NCBI GenBank assembly: GCA_019638025.1
Contig: JAHBUO010000001.1
Span: forward strand, 405,474 to 469,473
DNA from: Ignavibacteriaceae bacterium
GTDB taxonomy: Bacteria > Bacteroidota > Ignavibacteria > Ignavibacteriales > Ignavibacteriaceae
DNA length: 64,000 nt
Direction of reading: 5' to 3'
Both the position numbers and the translations under genes were made by a program. The notes below the pieces were generated by a model that was not told the origin of the DNA, did not search any database, and saw only the letters and a list, made by a program, of their open reading frames with translations. Of this stretch, positions 52,872-62,530 are shown in pieces. How positions within the stretch are numbered: the stretch's first letter is position 1; the number at the start of each line of letters is the position of its first letter.

Positions 52872-54134
52872 ATGAAAACCCAAAAAGTTGTAGTAGTTGG
52901 CGGTGGTGCTGCAGGATTTTTTGCTGCAATAACATGTGCTGAAACATATCCGCAAGCAGAAGTTCATTTGTTTGAAAAATCGGCTAATGTACTGAATAAA
53001 GTGAGAATCTCTGGCGGCGGAAGGTGTAATATTACTAACGCACTTGAAGACCCCGCAATGGTTGCTTCTTTTTTTCCGCGGGGAGAACAAGAACTAATTG
53101 GTCCATTAACCAGATTTGGTACTAAAGATACAATTGAATGGTTTACAAGCCGAGGGGTTGAATTATATGCACAGGACGATAACAGAGTATTTCCTAAAAC
53201 TAATACATCGAAAAAAGTTTTAGATACTCTAATTGATGCAGCGGAAAAAGCCGGAGTCATTCTTACAACTAAAATGGTTGTTGATAGTATCACTCCTCCA
53301 TCCGAAGAAACTAACAACAAATGGAAAGTTGTTTTATATAATGATACTGAAGTATTATGTGATAGAGTAATTCTTGCTGCAGGTGGTGCTCCTCAAATGT
53401 GGAATTCACTCTCTAAAATCGGGATCGAAATTAACAAACCTGTTCCCGCACTCTTCTCTTTTGTAATTGATGAAAGATTTGTTGATGGTCTTGCTGGCAT
53501 TTCATTTAACGATGTCAATATCCAAATAGACAAATATAAAAGATTAAAAATGAAGGGGGATGTCCTTTTTACACATTGGGGAATCAGCGGTCCAGCTATT
53601 CTAAAACTTTCTTCGTTAGCTGCCAGAAAGCTCAGTCGATTGAACTATAATTTTACATTAAAGATTGACTGGTTACCGGATTTCCCTGAAGAAAGATTAC
53701 AAAAAGAATTAATCCGCTTCAGACAAGTTTACAGCAGAAAGAGACTTGAAACAGAAAGACTCTTCAATATACCCGGAAAACTTTGGGCTCGTATTGTAGA
53801 AAAAGCAGAAATACCATCAAGAATTAGATGGGTTGGCGCTTCTATGGAACACATAAACTCTTTAGTTAGAGTTCTTAAACAGACTGAAATTGAAATCACA
53901 GGTAAAAACCCAAATAAGGATGAATTTGTGCTTTGTGGCGGCGTTGATCTTAAAGAGGTTAACTTTAAAACAATGGAGAGTACAAGATTCCCCGGGCTAT
54001 ATTTTGCTGGCGAAGTTCTTGATATTGATGGTCTAACCGGTGGATTCAATCTTCAAGCAGCTTGGACAACAGGTTATCTCGCAGGTAAAGCCGTTCTTGA
54101 AAATGTTGAGTTCCCTCAACAAACCGAAGAATAA
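52872..54134 (+). CDS. NAD(P)/FAD-dependent oxidoreductase, HI0933/BaiN-like
   Basis: A 420-residue flavoprotein of the HI0933/YhiN/BaiN family. The FAD motif VVVVGGGAAGFFAAITCAE starts at residue 5; ISGGGRCNITN is the family signature. A second FAD motif with GLYFAGEVLDIDGLTGGFNL and a final WTTGYLAGKA complete the fold. Members reduce bile-acid intermediates or have unknown roles; the substrate here is unknown. A terminator follows 40 bases after the stop. Confidence 0.92.
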   Translation: MKTQKVVVVGGGAAGFFAAITCAETYPQAEVHLFEKSANVLNKVRISGGGRCNITNALEDPAMVASFFPRGEQELIGPLTRFGTKDTIEWFTSRGVELYAQDDNRVFPKTNTSKKVLDTLIDAAEKAGVILTTKMVVDSITPPSEETNNKWKVVLYNDTEVLCDRVILAAGGAPQMWNSLSKIGIEINKPVPALFSFVIDERFVDGLAGISFNDVNIQIDKYKRLKMKGDVLFTHWGISGPAILKLSSLAARKLSRLNYNFTLKIDWLPDFPEERLQKELIRFRQVYSRKRLETERLFNIPGKLWARIVEKAEIPSRIRWVGASMEHINSLVRVLKQTEIEITGKNPNKDEFVLCGGVDLKEVNFKTMESTRFPGLYFAGEVLDIDGLTGGFNLQAAWTTGYLAGKAVLENVEFPQQTEE

Positions 54135-54173
54135 GAATTTAAATTTTGTTTATATAACTTAGTAGCCTCATCC

Positions 54174-54206
54174 GGGGCCGGGATGTAAAAGTCTCGGTCC
54201 CACTTT
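54174..54206 (+). terminator. Rho-independent terminator after the flavoprotein gene
   Basis: GGGGCCGGGA (54174-54183) pairs with TCTCGGTCCC (54192-54201) as a 10-bp stem with two G-U pairs, loop TGTAAAAG, then ACTTTT. Confidence 0.7.
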
Positions 54207-54305
54207 TCATATCGTACTTTTAGCATTTCAAATTTGTAATTGATATTTTTAACCAAGATTTTCAAAATATTTATCCGCTACAAATAATCGGAGTTTTTCC
54301 ATTTA

Positions 54306-55571
54306 ATGATTGAAATTAAAAATCAAACAAAAGAACGAGCAATTTTAGTTTCTGTTCGAACTAAAGATATATCAAAAGAGACAGCTGAAGAACATATTAA
54401 CGAGTTGGAAGAATTAGCGATAACCGCCGGAGCTGATGCAATAATGAAAGTTATGCAAGACCGTCACGCCGTTGATGTTGCATATTATATCGGAAAAGGA
54501 AAAGCTGAAGAAATCAAGCAGTTAATCGAAATGAATGATATTCAAATTATTATCTGTGATGATGATTTAACTGCCGTTCAAGCAAGAAATCTTGAAAAAA
54601 TTTTTGAAAGGAAAGTTATCGATAGAAGTGGGTTAATTCTTGATATCTTTGCCTCAAGAGCAAAAACGAAGGAAGCTAAAACACAAGTTGAACTTGCACA
54701 ACTTCAGTATATGCTTCCACGTTTAACCAGAGCATGGACTCACCTTTCAAAGCAATTTGGTGGTATCGGAACAAAAGGTCCGGGCGAAACCCAAATTGAA
54801 ACAGATAGACGAATGATTCGTACTCGTATTGCAATGTTAAAAGACAAACTTTCAAAAATAGAACAACAGCGAGAAATTCAAGTTCAGAAGAGGAAAGAGA
54901 CAATCAGAGTCGGAATAGCCGGTTACACAAATGCAGGCAAATCAACTCTTTTTAATTTATTGACGAATGCAGGAAATCTTGCCGAAGATAAACTTTTTGC
55001 AACCCTCGACTCTACTACCCGCGCATATCAAACTTCAAGCGGAAAAGATATTTTATTAAGTGATACCGTCGGATTCATAAGAAAGCTGCCGCATCACTTA
55101 GTAGCATCTTTTAAAAGTACTCTAAATGAAATTCGTGATGCCGATATTATTTTACATGTGATTGATTCTTCTCATCAGTTTTATGAAGATCATTTAAGAG
55201 TGGTAGAGGAAACCCTAACCGAGCTTGATTGTCACAAGAAGCCCATTATAAAAGTATTTAATAAAATCGATTTAATTGATGACCGCGATAAGCTCTCTTT
55301 TTTAATGAATAAGTATCCAAATGCGGTATTAATTTCGGCAGTGCGAGGAATTAATATTCCGAAGTTGAATGATAGAATTATTTCTGAAATAGAATCAGAA
55401 TTTGTCGAAGAAAAAATTAAACTGAATATAACCGAAACAAGAACTTTATCCTTTATTCATAAGCTTGCAGAAGTTATTTCAGTGAAGTACTCAGCAAAAT
55501 TTGCAACAGTTCACATAAAAACTAATAAAGAAAATTTACAGAAAATCAGAAAGTTAATTAATGAAAAGTAA
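54306..55571 (+). CDS. hflX: GTPase HflX
   Basis: A 421-residue ribosome-splitting GTPase that rescues stalled 70S/50S particles under stress. The N-terminal HflX domain (about 1-165) has YYIGKGKAEEIKQL and the basic AQLQYMLPRLTRAWTHLSKQ. The glycine-rich GIGTKGPGETQIETDRR loop follows. The G domain has G1 GYTNAGKSTLFN, G3 DTVGFIRKLPHHL and G4 FNKIDL. The stop overlaps the ATG of the hutH remnant by a few bases, so the two were translationally coupled. Confidence 0.96.
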   Translation: MIEIKNQTKERAILVSVRTKDISKETAEEHINELEELAITAGADAIMKVMQDRHAVDVAYYIGKGKAEEIKQLIEMNDIQIIICDDDLTAVQARNLEKIFERKVIDRSGLILDIFASRAKTKEAKTQVELAQLQYMLPRLTRAWTHLSKQFGGIGTKGPGETQIETDRRMIRTRIAMLKDKLSKIEQQREIQVQKRKETIRVGIAGYTNAGKSTLFNLLTNAGNLAEDKLFATLDSTTRAYQTSSGKDILLSDTVGFIRKLPHHLVASFKSTLNEIRDADIILHVIDSSHQFYEDHLRVVEETLTELDCHKKPIIKVFNKIDLIDDRDKLSFLMNKYPNAVLISAVRGINIPKLNDRIISEIESEFVEEKIKLNITETRTLSFIHKLAEVISVKYSAKFATVHIKTNKENLQKIRKLINEK

Positions 55572-57129
55572 TAAGCTTAAATTGACCGGAAGTAGTTTAA
55601 CAATAGAAGATATCTACAGATTTATTAACTCTGATATAAAAGTTGAGCTTGATAAATCTGCTATAAGTAGAATAAAAAAGTCCCGTGCTTTAGTAGATAA
55701 ATGGGTTGATGAAGAAAAAGTAATTTATGGTGTAACAACCGGATTTGGTGAATTTAGTAATGTGTCAATAAGCAAAGGCGATATGTAGCAATTACAAGAA
55801 AATTTAATTGTTAGTCATGCAGTTGGTTGCGGAGAATCTCTCCCTCCATTTATCGTAAAAATTATGATGTTGTTGCGGGTTAATGCACTTGCAAAAGGTC
55901 ATTCCGGCATACGCTTATCAACTGTGCAACTTCTGATTGATATGATAAATAACAATGTAATCCCGGTTGTTCCTTCAAAAGGTTCGGTAGGCTCAAGTGG
56001 TGATTTAGTTCAACTTTCACATTTAGTTTTAGCTTTAATAGGTAAAGGAAAAGTAAATTATTTTAAAAAGTCAATCTTCGACAAAAAAGAATCAGAAAAA
56101 GTTTATGATGCAAAAGTCATTCTAAAAAAACTTGGTTTGACTCCTGTTCGATTAAAAGCAAAAGAAGGACTCGCCCTAATCAACGGAACTCAGATGATGA
56201 CATCATTTGCCTCATACATAAGCGCAAAGGCGAAGCGATTAAATAAAATAGCAGATATTGCTGCTGCACTCAGTCACGAAGCTTTGCGAGCAACTGATAA
56301 AGCTTTTGATGAAAGAATTCATAATCTAAGAGCATATGATGGTCAGTTGAAAACGGCTAAAAATATTTTATCGATGATTGAAAAAAGTGAGATAAGAGAT
56401 TCACACCGAGTAGGTGACCCACGAGTGCAAGATGCTTATTCTATTAGATGTATTCCCCAGATTCATGGTGCTTCTCGAGATGCTATTGATTATGTAACTT
56501 CAAAAGTGAGTGTAGAAATTAACAGTGCAAACGATAATCCTCTTATTTTTCCTGATACCGAAGAATATCTTGAAGGTGGAAATTTTCATGGGCAACCGAT
56601 GGCTCTTGCAATGGATTTTTTGGGGATTGCTCTTTCGGAACTTGCAAATGTAAGTGAGCGACGAATTGAAAGAATGGTTAACGGTGCATTAAATCAGGGG
56701 CTTCCGCGATTTCTTACCGATAAAGGGGGGTTAAATAGCGGAATGATGATTGCCCAATATACAGCGGCAAGTCTTGTTTCCGAAAACAAAGTTCTTGCTC
56801 ATCCTGCTAGTGTAGATTCGATTCCAACATCTGCAAATCAAGAAGATCATAATTCGATGGGTTCAATTGCTGCTCAAAAATGTTATAGGATTATGCAAAA
56901 CCTTGAGTATGTGCTTGCAATTGAAATAATGACGGCAGCTCAAGGAATGGAGTTTTTAAAGCCTCTCAAACCCGGGAAAGGAACATTACAGGCATATAGT
57001 TTTGTAAGAAAATTTGTCAAACCGTTAAATCAAGATAGAATTTTACATGATGATTTAATTAAGATTGCTCAAATTGTTCAAGACGATTCGCTTTTGTCTG
57101 AGGTTGAAAAAACTGTAAGTCTTTTTTAA
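55561..57129 (+). pseudogene. hutH: Histidine ammonia-lyase gene with an in-frame TAG
   Basis: Read through, this is a 522-codon histidine ammonia-lyase, the enzyme that deaminates histidine to urocanate. Codon 76 (55786-55788) is TAG, between ISKGDM and QLQENLIVSHAVG, where a Lys, Glu or Gln codon one base away would fit. The rest is intact: YGVTTGFG, the His of SHAVGCG, ALINGTQMM, CIPQIHGASRDA, NSANDNPLIF, GNFHGQPMALAMD and SANQEDHNSMG. The cofactor-forming tripeptide, normally Ala-Ser-Gly, is Ser-Ser-Gly (codons 145-147, TCA at 55993-55995). A fragment from an internal start near 55864 would lack the catalytic Tyr and is unlikely to work. Sequencing error is the alternative. Confidence 0.8.
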
Positions 57130-57136
57130 TTATGAT

Positions 57137-57520
57137 TTAATCAAATAAATCTTCGCGAATTAACAAAAGAACTGCCGATTGAGGAACAATGAGGAGTTTT
57201 TCTCCTTCATATTCAATTTCAAAAGCATTTGTTCTTAAAAAGATTGCCAAATCTCCTTCTTTTGCTTGCAAGGGGATATATTTAACAGCATCTTTTGTCT
57301 CTTTCCAGGGTTCATCATCTCCTTGGTTACCGATAGGATAGCCTGGTCCTGATTTCAGTACATATCCACTCTGAACCTTCTCCTTCTCGTGAACACCCGG
57401 TGGTAAAAATAATCCGCTTGAGGTTTTACTATTCGCTTCTGACGGTTTAACCAGAATTTTATCACCAACGACAATCATTTTGTGGATATTTTTCAAAAAC
57501 TGCTCCGATACTTTAATCAT
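57137..57520 (-). CDS. GroES-like co-chaperone family protein
   Basis: A 127-residue protein with a GroES-like beta-barrel pattern: KILVKPSEANSKTSSGLFLP at about 20-40, GYVLKSGPG, then a YIPLQAKEGDLAIFLRTN region and VPQSAVLLLIRED. It is longer than GroES (about 95 residues) and has an N-terminal extension of 15 residues. No groEL is next to it, so it may be a stand-alone relative rather than the main co-chaperone. Convergent with the hutH remnant, 7 bases away. Confidence 0.78.
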   Translation of the reverse strand: MIKVSEQFLKNIHKMIVVGDKILVKPSEANSKTSSGLFLPPGVHEKEKVQSGYVLKSGPGYPIGNQGDDEPWKETKDAVKYIPLQAKEGDLAIFLRTNAFEIEYEGEKLLIVPQSAVLLLIREDLFD

Positions 57521-57925
57521 AATTTATAGACTTGTGTAGAAATTAATCTCAAATATAAAAATAGAAAAAGTTTTGAAAATTTTGAAGTTCAAGGTTGTGA
57601 TTATTCCTTCAGTTTGATTGAGCTAATACCTCTCAATAGAATTATGGAAATGTGACTTATTAGAACACTTCGAATTTATTTATTTATTCAAAGATTCGCC
57701 TAAGCTTTTCGTGAGTTAGATTGAAAATGTTAACAAAAACACTAAAGGTTGCGAATCGGCAAACAAAACAATAGAATTGTTGCGGATTCTAATAATTGCA
57801 AAACTTATTCTAACTAACGACAATTTTAATCTAATTAAATAAAAAAAGTGCGTTTAACTTGATTAGGGGGGTAAGATTCGGGCATATTTTTTGCAAACGG
57901 AGTACATCATAACTTTGAGGAACAA
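57521..57925. other. 405-base intergenic region upstream of the methylmalonyl-CoA module
   Basis: AT-rich spacer between the divergent GroES-like gene and the mutase. The only element seen is a promoter-like pair at 57859-57893. No cobalamin riboswitch motif, RNA gene or open frame was recognised. Confidence 0.5.
57859..57893 (+). promoter_or_regulatory. Putative promoter of the methylmalonyl-CoA module
   Basis: TTG (57859-57861), 23-base spacer, TATTTTTTG (57885-57893), which fits TAnnTTTG with one extra T. The leader would be about 27 bases to the ATG at 57926. A G-rich run (57865-57870 region) lies in the spacer. Confidence 0.4.
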
Positions 57926-59605
57926 ATGTCATCAACTGAAGACTTAAAAAATAAAGTACAAGAAGCATACAATAATTGGAACGAAAAAACATATAATAAA
58001 TCATTAGCTAAAAATCCGGAACGTCAAGAAGAATTCACTACAATTTCCTTTACACCAGTAAAACCACTTTATACTCCAAACGATTTAACCGAAAATTATA
58101 ACGAAAAAATTGGATTCCCGGGAGAATATCCTTTTACAAGAGGCGTTCAACCAACTATGTATCGAGGTAAGTTTTGGACTATGCGTCAATACGCCGGTTT
58201 TGGAACTGCAAAAGAATCCAATGAGAGATACCGATATTTATTGGAACAAGGTCAAATGGGACTTTCGGTTGCTTTCGATTTACCGACTCAAATCGGTTAC
58301 GATAGCGATGACCCTATGGCTTACGGCGAGGTTGGAAAAGTTGGGGTTGCAATTGATACTCTTGCCGATATGGAAATTTTATTTAATCAAATCCCGCTTG
58401 ATAAAGTTTCAACTTCAATGACGATTAATGCACCGGCTTCTGTATTGTTAGCGTTATATATTGCTGTTGCTGAAAAACAGGGGGTTTCAAAAGCTCAAAT
58501 TAGTGGAACAATTCAAAATGATATTTTAAAAGAATATATAGCAAGAGGAACTTATATCTTTCCACCTAAACCTTCAATGAGATTGATTACAAATATTTTT
58601 GAATATTGCTCAAAAGAAGTTCCTAAGTGGAATACCATTTCCATTTCCGGTTACCACATAAGAGAAGCTGGTTCAACAGCAGCGCAAGAAGTTGGATTTA
58701 CACTCGCAAACGGAATAGCTTATGTTGATGCTGCAATAAAAGCCGGATTAGATATTGATAAATTCGCCGGTAGATTATCTTTCTTTTTCAATGCTCATAA
58801 TGATTTGCTTGAAGAAGTAGCAAAGTTCAGAGCTGCAAGACGTTTATGGGCTAAAATTATGAAAGAAAGATTCGGGGCAAAAGATCCACGTTCATGGATG
58901 CTTCGTTTCCACTCACAAACAGCAGGCTCAACATTAACCGCTCAACAAGTCGACAATAATATTGTGCGGGTAACTATCCAAACATTAGCAGCTGTTCTTG
59001 GCGGAACTCAATCATTACATACAAATTCACGCGATGAAGCTCTTGCACTTCCGACAGAAGAATCTGTTCGAATTGCATTAAGAACTCAACAAATTGCCGC
59101 ATACGAAAGTGGAATTACAAATACCATCGACCCACTTGCGGGATCATACTATGTAGAAGCTATGACGGATATGATTGAACAAAAGGCTGTTGAATACATT
59201 GAAAAAATTGACGCAATGGGGGGTGTGGTTCCTGCAATAGAAGCGGGTTATATCCAACTTGAAATTCAACAAGCAGCATATCAATTTGAAAAAGAAGTTG
59301 AAGCAAATAAGCAAATAATCGTTGGTGTAAATAAGTTTACCATGAAAGAAGAAGAACATAAAAATCTTCTAAAGATTGATATGAAAGTTCAAGAAGAACA
59401 AATTAAGTTCTTAAACCAAGTTCGTGCAGAAAGAAGCAACGAAGAAGTAAAAATAAAATTAGCTCACTTAAAAGAAGCAGCTCAAGGTGAACAAAATCTG
59501 ATGCCGGCTATTGTGGATGCAGTAAAAGTATATGCCGGGGTCGGAGAAATTTGCAATACACTTAGAGATGTCTTTGGTGAGTATAAGGAAACGGTTGTCA
59601 TTTAA
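57926..59605 (+). CDS. Methylmalonyl-CoA mutase, large (catalytic) subunit
   Basis: Interconverts methylmalonyl-CoA and succinyl-CoA with adenosylcobalamin. The 559-residue protein holds the substrate-binding TIM barrel only: [20 protein letters not shown] (with the catalytic Tyr), [28 protein letters not shown] (with the His) and [20 protein letters not shown]. The C-terminal B12-binding domain of single-chain mutases is missing, as in the split two-subunit type. The small B12 subunit is not in this window. GAGGAAC precedes the ATG. Epimerase follows after 36 bases. Confidence 0.95.
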   Translation: MSSTEDLKNKVQEAYNNWNEKTYNKSLAKNPERQEEFTTISFTPVKPLYTPNDLTENYNEKIGFPGEYPFTRGVQPTMYRGKFWTMRQYAGFGTAKESNERYRYLLEQGQMGLSVAFDLPTQIGYDSDDPMAYGEVGKVGVAIDTLADMEILFNQIPLDKVSTSMTINAPASVLLALYIAVAEKQGVSKAQISGTIQNDILKEYIARGTYIFPPKPSMRLITNIFEYCSKEVPKWNTISISGYHIREAGSTAAQEVGFTLANGIAYVDAAIKAGLDIDKFAGRLSFFFNAHNDLLEEVAKFRAARRLWAKIMKERFGAKDPRSWMLRFHSQTAGSTLTAQQVDNNIVRVTIQTLAAVLGGTQSLHTNSRDEALALPTEESVRIALRTQQIAAYESGITNTIDPLAGSYYVEAMTDMIEQKAVEYIEKIDAMGGVVPAIEAGYIQLEIQQAAYQFEKEVEANKQIIVGVNKFTMKEEEHKNLLKIDMKVQEEQIKFLNQVRAERSNEEVKIKLAHLKEAAQGEQNLMPAIVDAVKVYAGVGEICNTLRDVFGEYKETVVI

Positions 59606-59641
59606 CGGCAACATATTTTATGATTAAGTATTAGGAAAAAT

Positions 59642-60052
59642 ATGATACCAACACATATAGAACATATAGGAATCGCAGTTAATAATCTCGAAGAGTCAAT
59701 CAAGTATTATGAAAATACTTTCGGAATGAAATGCTATAAAGTTGAAGAAGTAATTGATCAAAAAGTTAAAACAGCTTTTTTTCAAGTCGGACAAACTAAA
59801 ATCGAATTATTAGAGTCAACCTCTCCGGAAGGACCTATTGCAAAGTTTATCGAAAAGAAAGGTGAAGGAATTCATCACCTTGCATTTGCAGTTAATGGTT
59901 TGCAGGAAGTTTTAACCGATGTTGAATCTAAAGGAGTTCAGTTGATTGATAAACAACCTCGCAAGGGAGCGGAGGGATTAAATATAGCTTTTCTTCATCC
60001 CAAGTTTACTCATGGAGTTTTAACAGAGCTTTGCGAAAAGCCGCAAGAATAG
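59642..60052 (+). CDS. mce: Methylmalonyl-CoA epimerase
   Basis: Interconverts the R and S forms of methylmalonyl-CoA. The 136-residue VOC-superfamily protein has metal-binding residues in HIEHIGIAVNNLEESI (His), GIHHLAFAVNGL (His) and LTELCE (Glu), with the paired beta-alpha-beta repeats. Length is normal. It sits between mutase and carboxyltransferase in a single operon, as in many propionate-pathway loci. The stop is TAG. Confidence 0.95.
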   Translation: MIPTHIEHIGIAVNNLEESIKYYENTFGMKCYKVEEVIDQKVKTAFFQVGQTKIELLESTSPEGPIAKFIEKKGEGIHHLAFAVNGLQEVLTDVESKGVQLIDKQPRKGAEGLNIAFLHPKFTHGVLTELCEKPQE

Positions 60053-60082
60053 TTTTTTGAATTTACTAAAGGATATACAAAA

Positions 60083-61639
60083 ATGATGAACGATAAAATA
60101 AAAGAGTTGATGGATCTTCGTAAACAAGCCAGACTTGGCGGCGGAGAAAAAAGAATTGAAGCTCAACACAAAAAAGGGAAATTAACAGCAAGAGAACGTA
60201 TCGATTTACTTCTTGATGAAGGAAGTTTTGAAGAATTCGATATGTTTGTTTCACACCGATGTATCGATTTCGGATTAGAATCACAAGCCTATCTTTCTGA
60301 TGGAGTCGTTACCGGTTACGGTACAATCGACGGAAGATTAGTTTATGTCTTTTCTCAAGACTTTACGGTTTTTGGCGGCTCTCTGTCTGAAATGTATGCT
60401 CAAAAAATTTGCAAAGTAATGGATAAAGCCCTAAAGGTCGGTGCACCTGTAATCGGTATTAATGATAGCGGTGGTGCTCGTATTCAAGAGGGGGTAAAAA
60501 GTTTAGGCGGATATGCTGAAATCTTCCAAAGAAATATTGTTGCCTCCGGAGTTATACCTCAAATATCTGCTATCTTTGGACCTTGTGCCGGTGGTGCGGT
60601 TTACTCACCTGCATTAACTGATTTTACTGTTATGAGTAAAGATACAAGTTATATGTTTGTTACCGGTCCAAAAGTAGTAAAGACAGTTACCGGCGAGACT
60701 GTAACCGATGAGGAACTTGGTGGAGCGTTTGTTCATGGTACAAAATCAGGCGTTACTCACTTTGTTGCTGATGATGAACATGAAGGTATTTTATTAATCA
60801 GAAAGTTATTAAGCTATCTACCTCAAAACAATCTTGAAGACCCACCAGTTATTCCGTGTGATGATCCTATAAACAGATTGGAAGATCATCTTAATTCAAT
60901 TATTCCTGAAAGCACTAACAAGCCTTATGATGTTAAAGATGTTATTCACGCAGTTGTAGACCAGCATGAGTTTTTTGAAGTACAAAGAAACTTTGCACCT
61001 AACATAGTTACAGGATACGCTCGATTTAACGGACAACCTGTTGGGATTGTTGCAAATCAACCAAATTATCTCGCGGGTGTTTTAGACATAAATTCATCAC
61101 GAAAAGCAGCACGATTTGTTCGATTCTGTGATGCTTTTAATATCCCGATAGTAACTTTTGTTGATGTGCCCGGATTCTTGCCTGGTACAACTCAAGAATA
61201 TGGCGGAATAATTCTTCATGGTGCAAAATTGTTATTCGCTTATGGTGAAGCTACTGTCCCAAAAGTTACAATTATTCTTCGAAAAGCTTACGGTGGAGCT
61301 TATGATGTGATGGGCTCTAAACATTTACGCGGCGATATTAACTATGCATGGCCAAGTGCAGAGATTGCCGTAATGGGACCAAAAGGAGCAATTGAAATTT
61401 TACATAGTAAAGAGTTAAAAGATATCACCGATGCACAAGAGAGAGTGAAATTCCTTTCTGAAAAAGAAGAGGAGTATCGAAATAAATTTGCGTCTCCATA
61501 TGTTGCGGCAAAATACGGTTACATCGATGATGTAATAGAACCTAGAAATACAAGGTTTAGAGTAATTCGCGCTTTGCAATCTTTGGCAACAAAGAAAGAT
61601 TCTCTTCCACCTAAAAAACATGCTAATATTCCGTTGTAA
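60083..61639 (+). CDS. Acyl-CoA carboxyltransferase, methylmalonyl-CoA decarboxylase alpha/propionyl-CoA carboxylase beta
   Basis: A 518-residue carboxyltransferase with two crotonase-like halves. The N-terminal half has [20 protein letters not shown] and [23 protein letters not shown] text ([12 protein letters not shown]); the C-terminal half has [18 protein letters not shown] and a [16 protein letters not shown] segment. In the operon with delta, biotin and beta subunits, it is best read as the alpha subunit of a sodium-pumping methylmalonyl-CoA decarboxylase; propionyl-CoA carboxylase is the alternative. No biotin carboxylase gene is adjacent, which favours the decarboxylase reading. Confidence 0.9.
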   Translation: MMNDKIKELMDLRKQARLGGGEKRIEAQHKKGKLTARERIDLLLDEGSFEEFDMFVSHRCIDFGLESQAYLSDGVVTGYGTIDGRLVYVFSQDFTVFGGSLSEMYAQKICKVMDKALKVGAPVIGINDSGGARIQEGVKSLGGYAEIFQRNIVASGVIPQISAIFGPCAGGAVYSPALTDFTVMSKDTSYMFVTGPKVVKTVTGETVTDEELGGAFVHGTKSGVTHFVADDEHEGILLIRKLLSYLPQNNLEDPPVIPCDDPINRLEDHLNSIIPESTNKPYDVKDVIHAVVDQHEFFEVQRNFAPNIVTGYARFNGQPVGIVANQPNYLAGVLDINSSRKAARFVRFCDAFNIPIVTFVDVPGFLPGTTQEYGGIILHGAKLLFAYGEATVPKVTIILRKAYGGAYDVMGSKHLRGDINYAWPSAEIAVMGPKGAIEILHSKELKDITDAQERVKFLSEKEEEYRNKFASPYVAAKYGYIDDVIEPRNTRFRVIRALQSLATKKDSLPPKKHANIPL

Positions 61640-61651
61640 GGAGGAGGAAAT

Positions 61652-62074
61652 ATGTATTCACAAATAACAGATTCGGTAGCGGTATTTGATACCGCCGCAG
61701 CCATGGAAACAATCCATGAGAATGCACACCTTTTCCAAGAAATTGATCCTATTGGAATTGGAATTACATCTATTGGGATGATAGTAGTATTCTCATCTCT
61801 ACTTCTGCTTTTTGTTGCATTTAAAAACCTTGTTAAGGTTTTAAATTATATCAAAAGAATTAAAAGTGGAAAAAAGGGTGAATCAATTTCAATTGAACAT
61901 GAGAATGATATTCACTCGGGAGAAGTAAATGCCGCCATTGCAATGGCTCTATATTTATATTCTCAGGAACAGCACGATCAAGAAAGTTTGGTTTTAACTA
62001 TAAATAAAGTTGCTCGTACTTACTCGCCGTGGAGTTCAAAAATTTACGGCTTACGACAACATCCAAGAGCATAA
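61652..62074 (+). CDS. OadG/MmdD-type delta subunit of the sodium-pumping decarboxylase
   Basis: A 140-residue membrane protein with one N-terminal helix (about 38-62: IGITSIGMIVVFSSLLLLFVA) and a cytoplasmic tail. The tail has VNAAIAMALYLYSQEQ, VLTINKVARTYSPWSSKIYG and LRQHP, the OadG/MmdD C-terminal pattern. It anchors and joins the carboxyltransferase to the membrane beta subunit. It begins 12 bases after the carboxyltransferase, with AAGGAGGAGG upstream. Confidence 0.88.
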   Translation: MYSQITDSVAVFDTAAAMETIHENAHLFQEIDPIGIGITSIGMIVVFSSLLLLFVAFKNLVKVLNYIKRIKSGKKGESISIEHENDIHSGEVNAAIAMALYLYSQEQHDQESLVLTINKVARTYSPWSSKIYGLRQHPRA

Positions 62075-62085
62075 GGAAATGTATT

Positions 62086-62529
62086 ATGAAAAAATTTAAA
62101 TTTGTTATTCAAGGCAACGAGTACGAAGTTGAAATTCTTAATGTAGAAGAGAATATTGCTGAGGTTGAAGTTAACGGAACAACTTACAAAGTTGAAGTTG
62201 AAAAGAAAATGCAACAAACAAAAACACCGAAACTAGTTAGGTCTGTTGTTTCTCCTTCAACCGAATCTCATTCCTCGACGGCAAAAACTAGTAGCCCCAC
62301 CTCACAAAAAGGAGCTGGCTATATTAAATCTCCACTCCCCGGCACCATACTGAACGTCTTTGTTAAAGAAGGTGATAAAGTTAAAATTGGTGATAAACTT
62401 CTTCTTCTTGAAGCTATGAAAATGGAAAATAATGTTAATGCCGATAAAGAAGGTATTGTAAAATCAATCAAAGTGAAGGTGGGCGATTCCGTTTTAGAGG
62501 GTGATATGCTTATAGAGATCGGAGTTTGA
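62086..62529 (+). CDS. Biotin carrier subunit of the sodium-pumping decarboxylase
   Basis: A 147-residue carrier of the carboxyl group. The C-terminal biotinyl domain (about 78-147) has the attachment motif LLEAMKMEN with Lys112. A flexible Ser/Thr/Pro-rich linker (about 45-75) joins it to the N-terminal part (KFVIQGNEYEVEI). The ATG at 62086 is chosen over the frame start at 62029, which overlaps the delta gene. It overlaps none of its neighbours and begins 11 bases after the delta stop. Confidence 0.92.
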   Translation: MKKFKFVIQGNEYEVEILNVEENIAEVEVNGTTYKVEVEKKMQQTKTPKLVRSVVSPSTESHSSTAKTSSPTSQKGAGYIKSPLPGTILNVFVKEGDKVKIGDKLLLLEAMKMENNVNADKEGIVKSIKVKVGDSVLEGDMLIEIGV

Positions 62530-62530
62530 G

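Noticed and set aside
33649..55788. TAG reassigned as a sense codon, suggested by two in-frame TAGs in conserved genes
   Set aside because: TAG is used as an ordinary stop by many intact genes here, including rpmH, yidC, DUF5989, the epimerase, AMMECR1 and the decarboxylase beta subunit, and no suppressor tRNA was seen.
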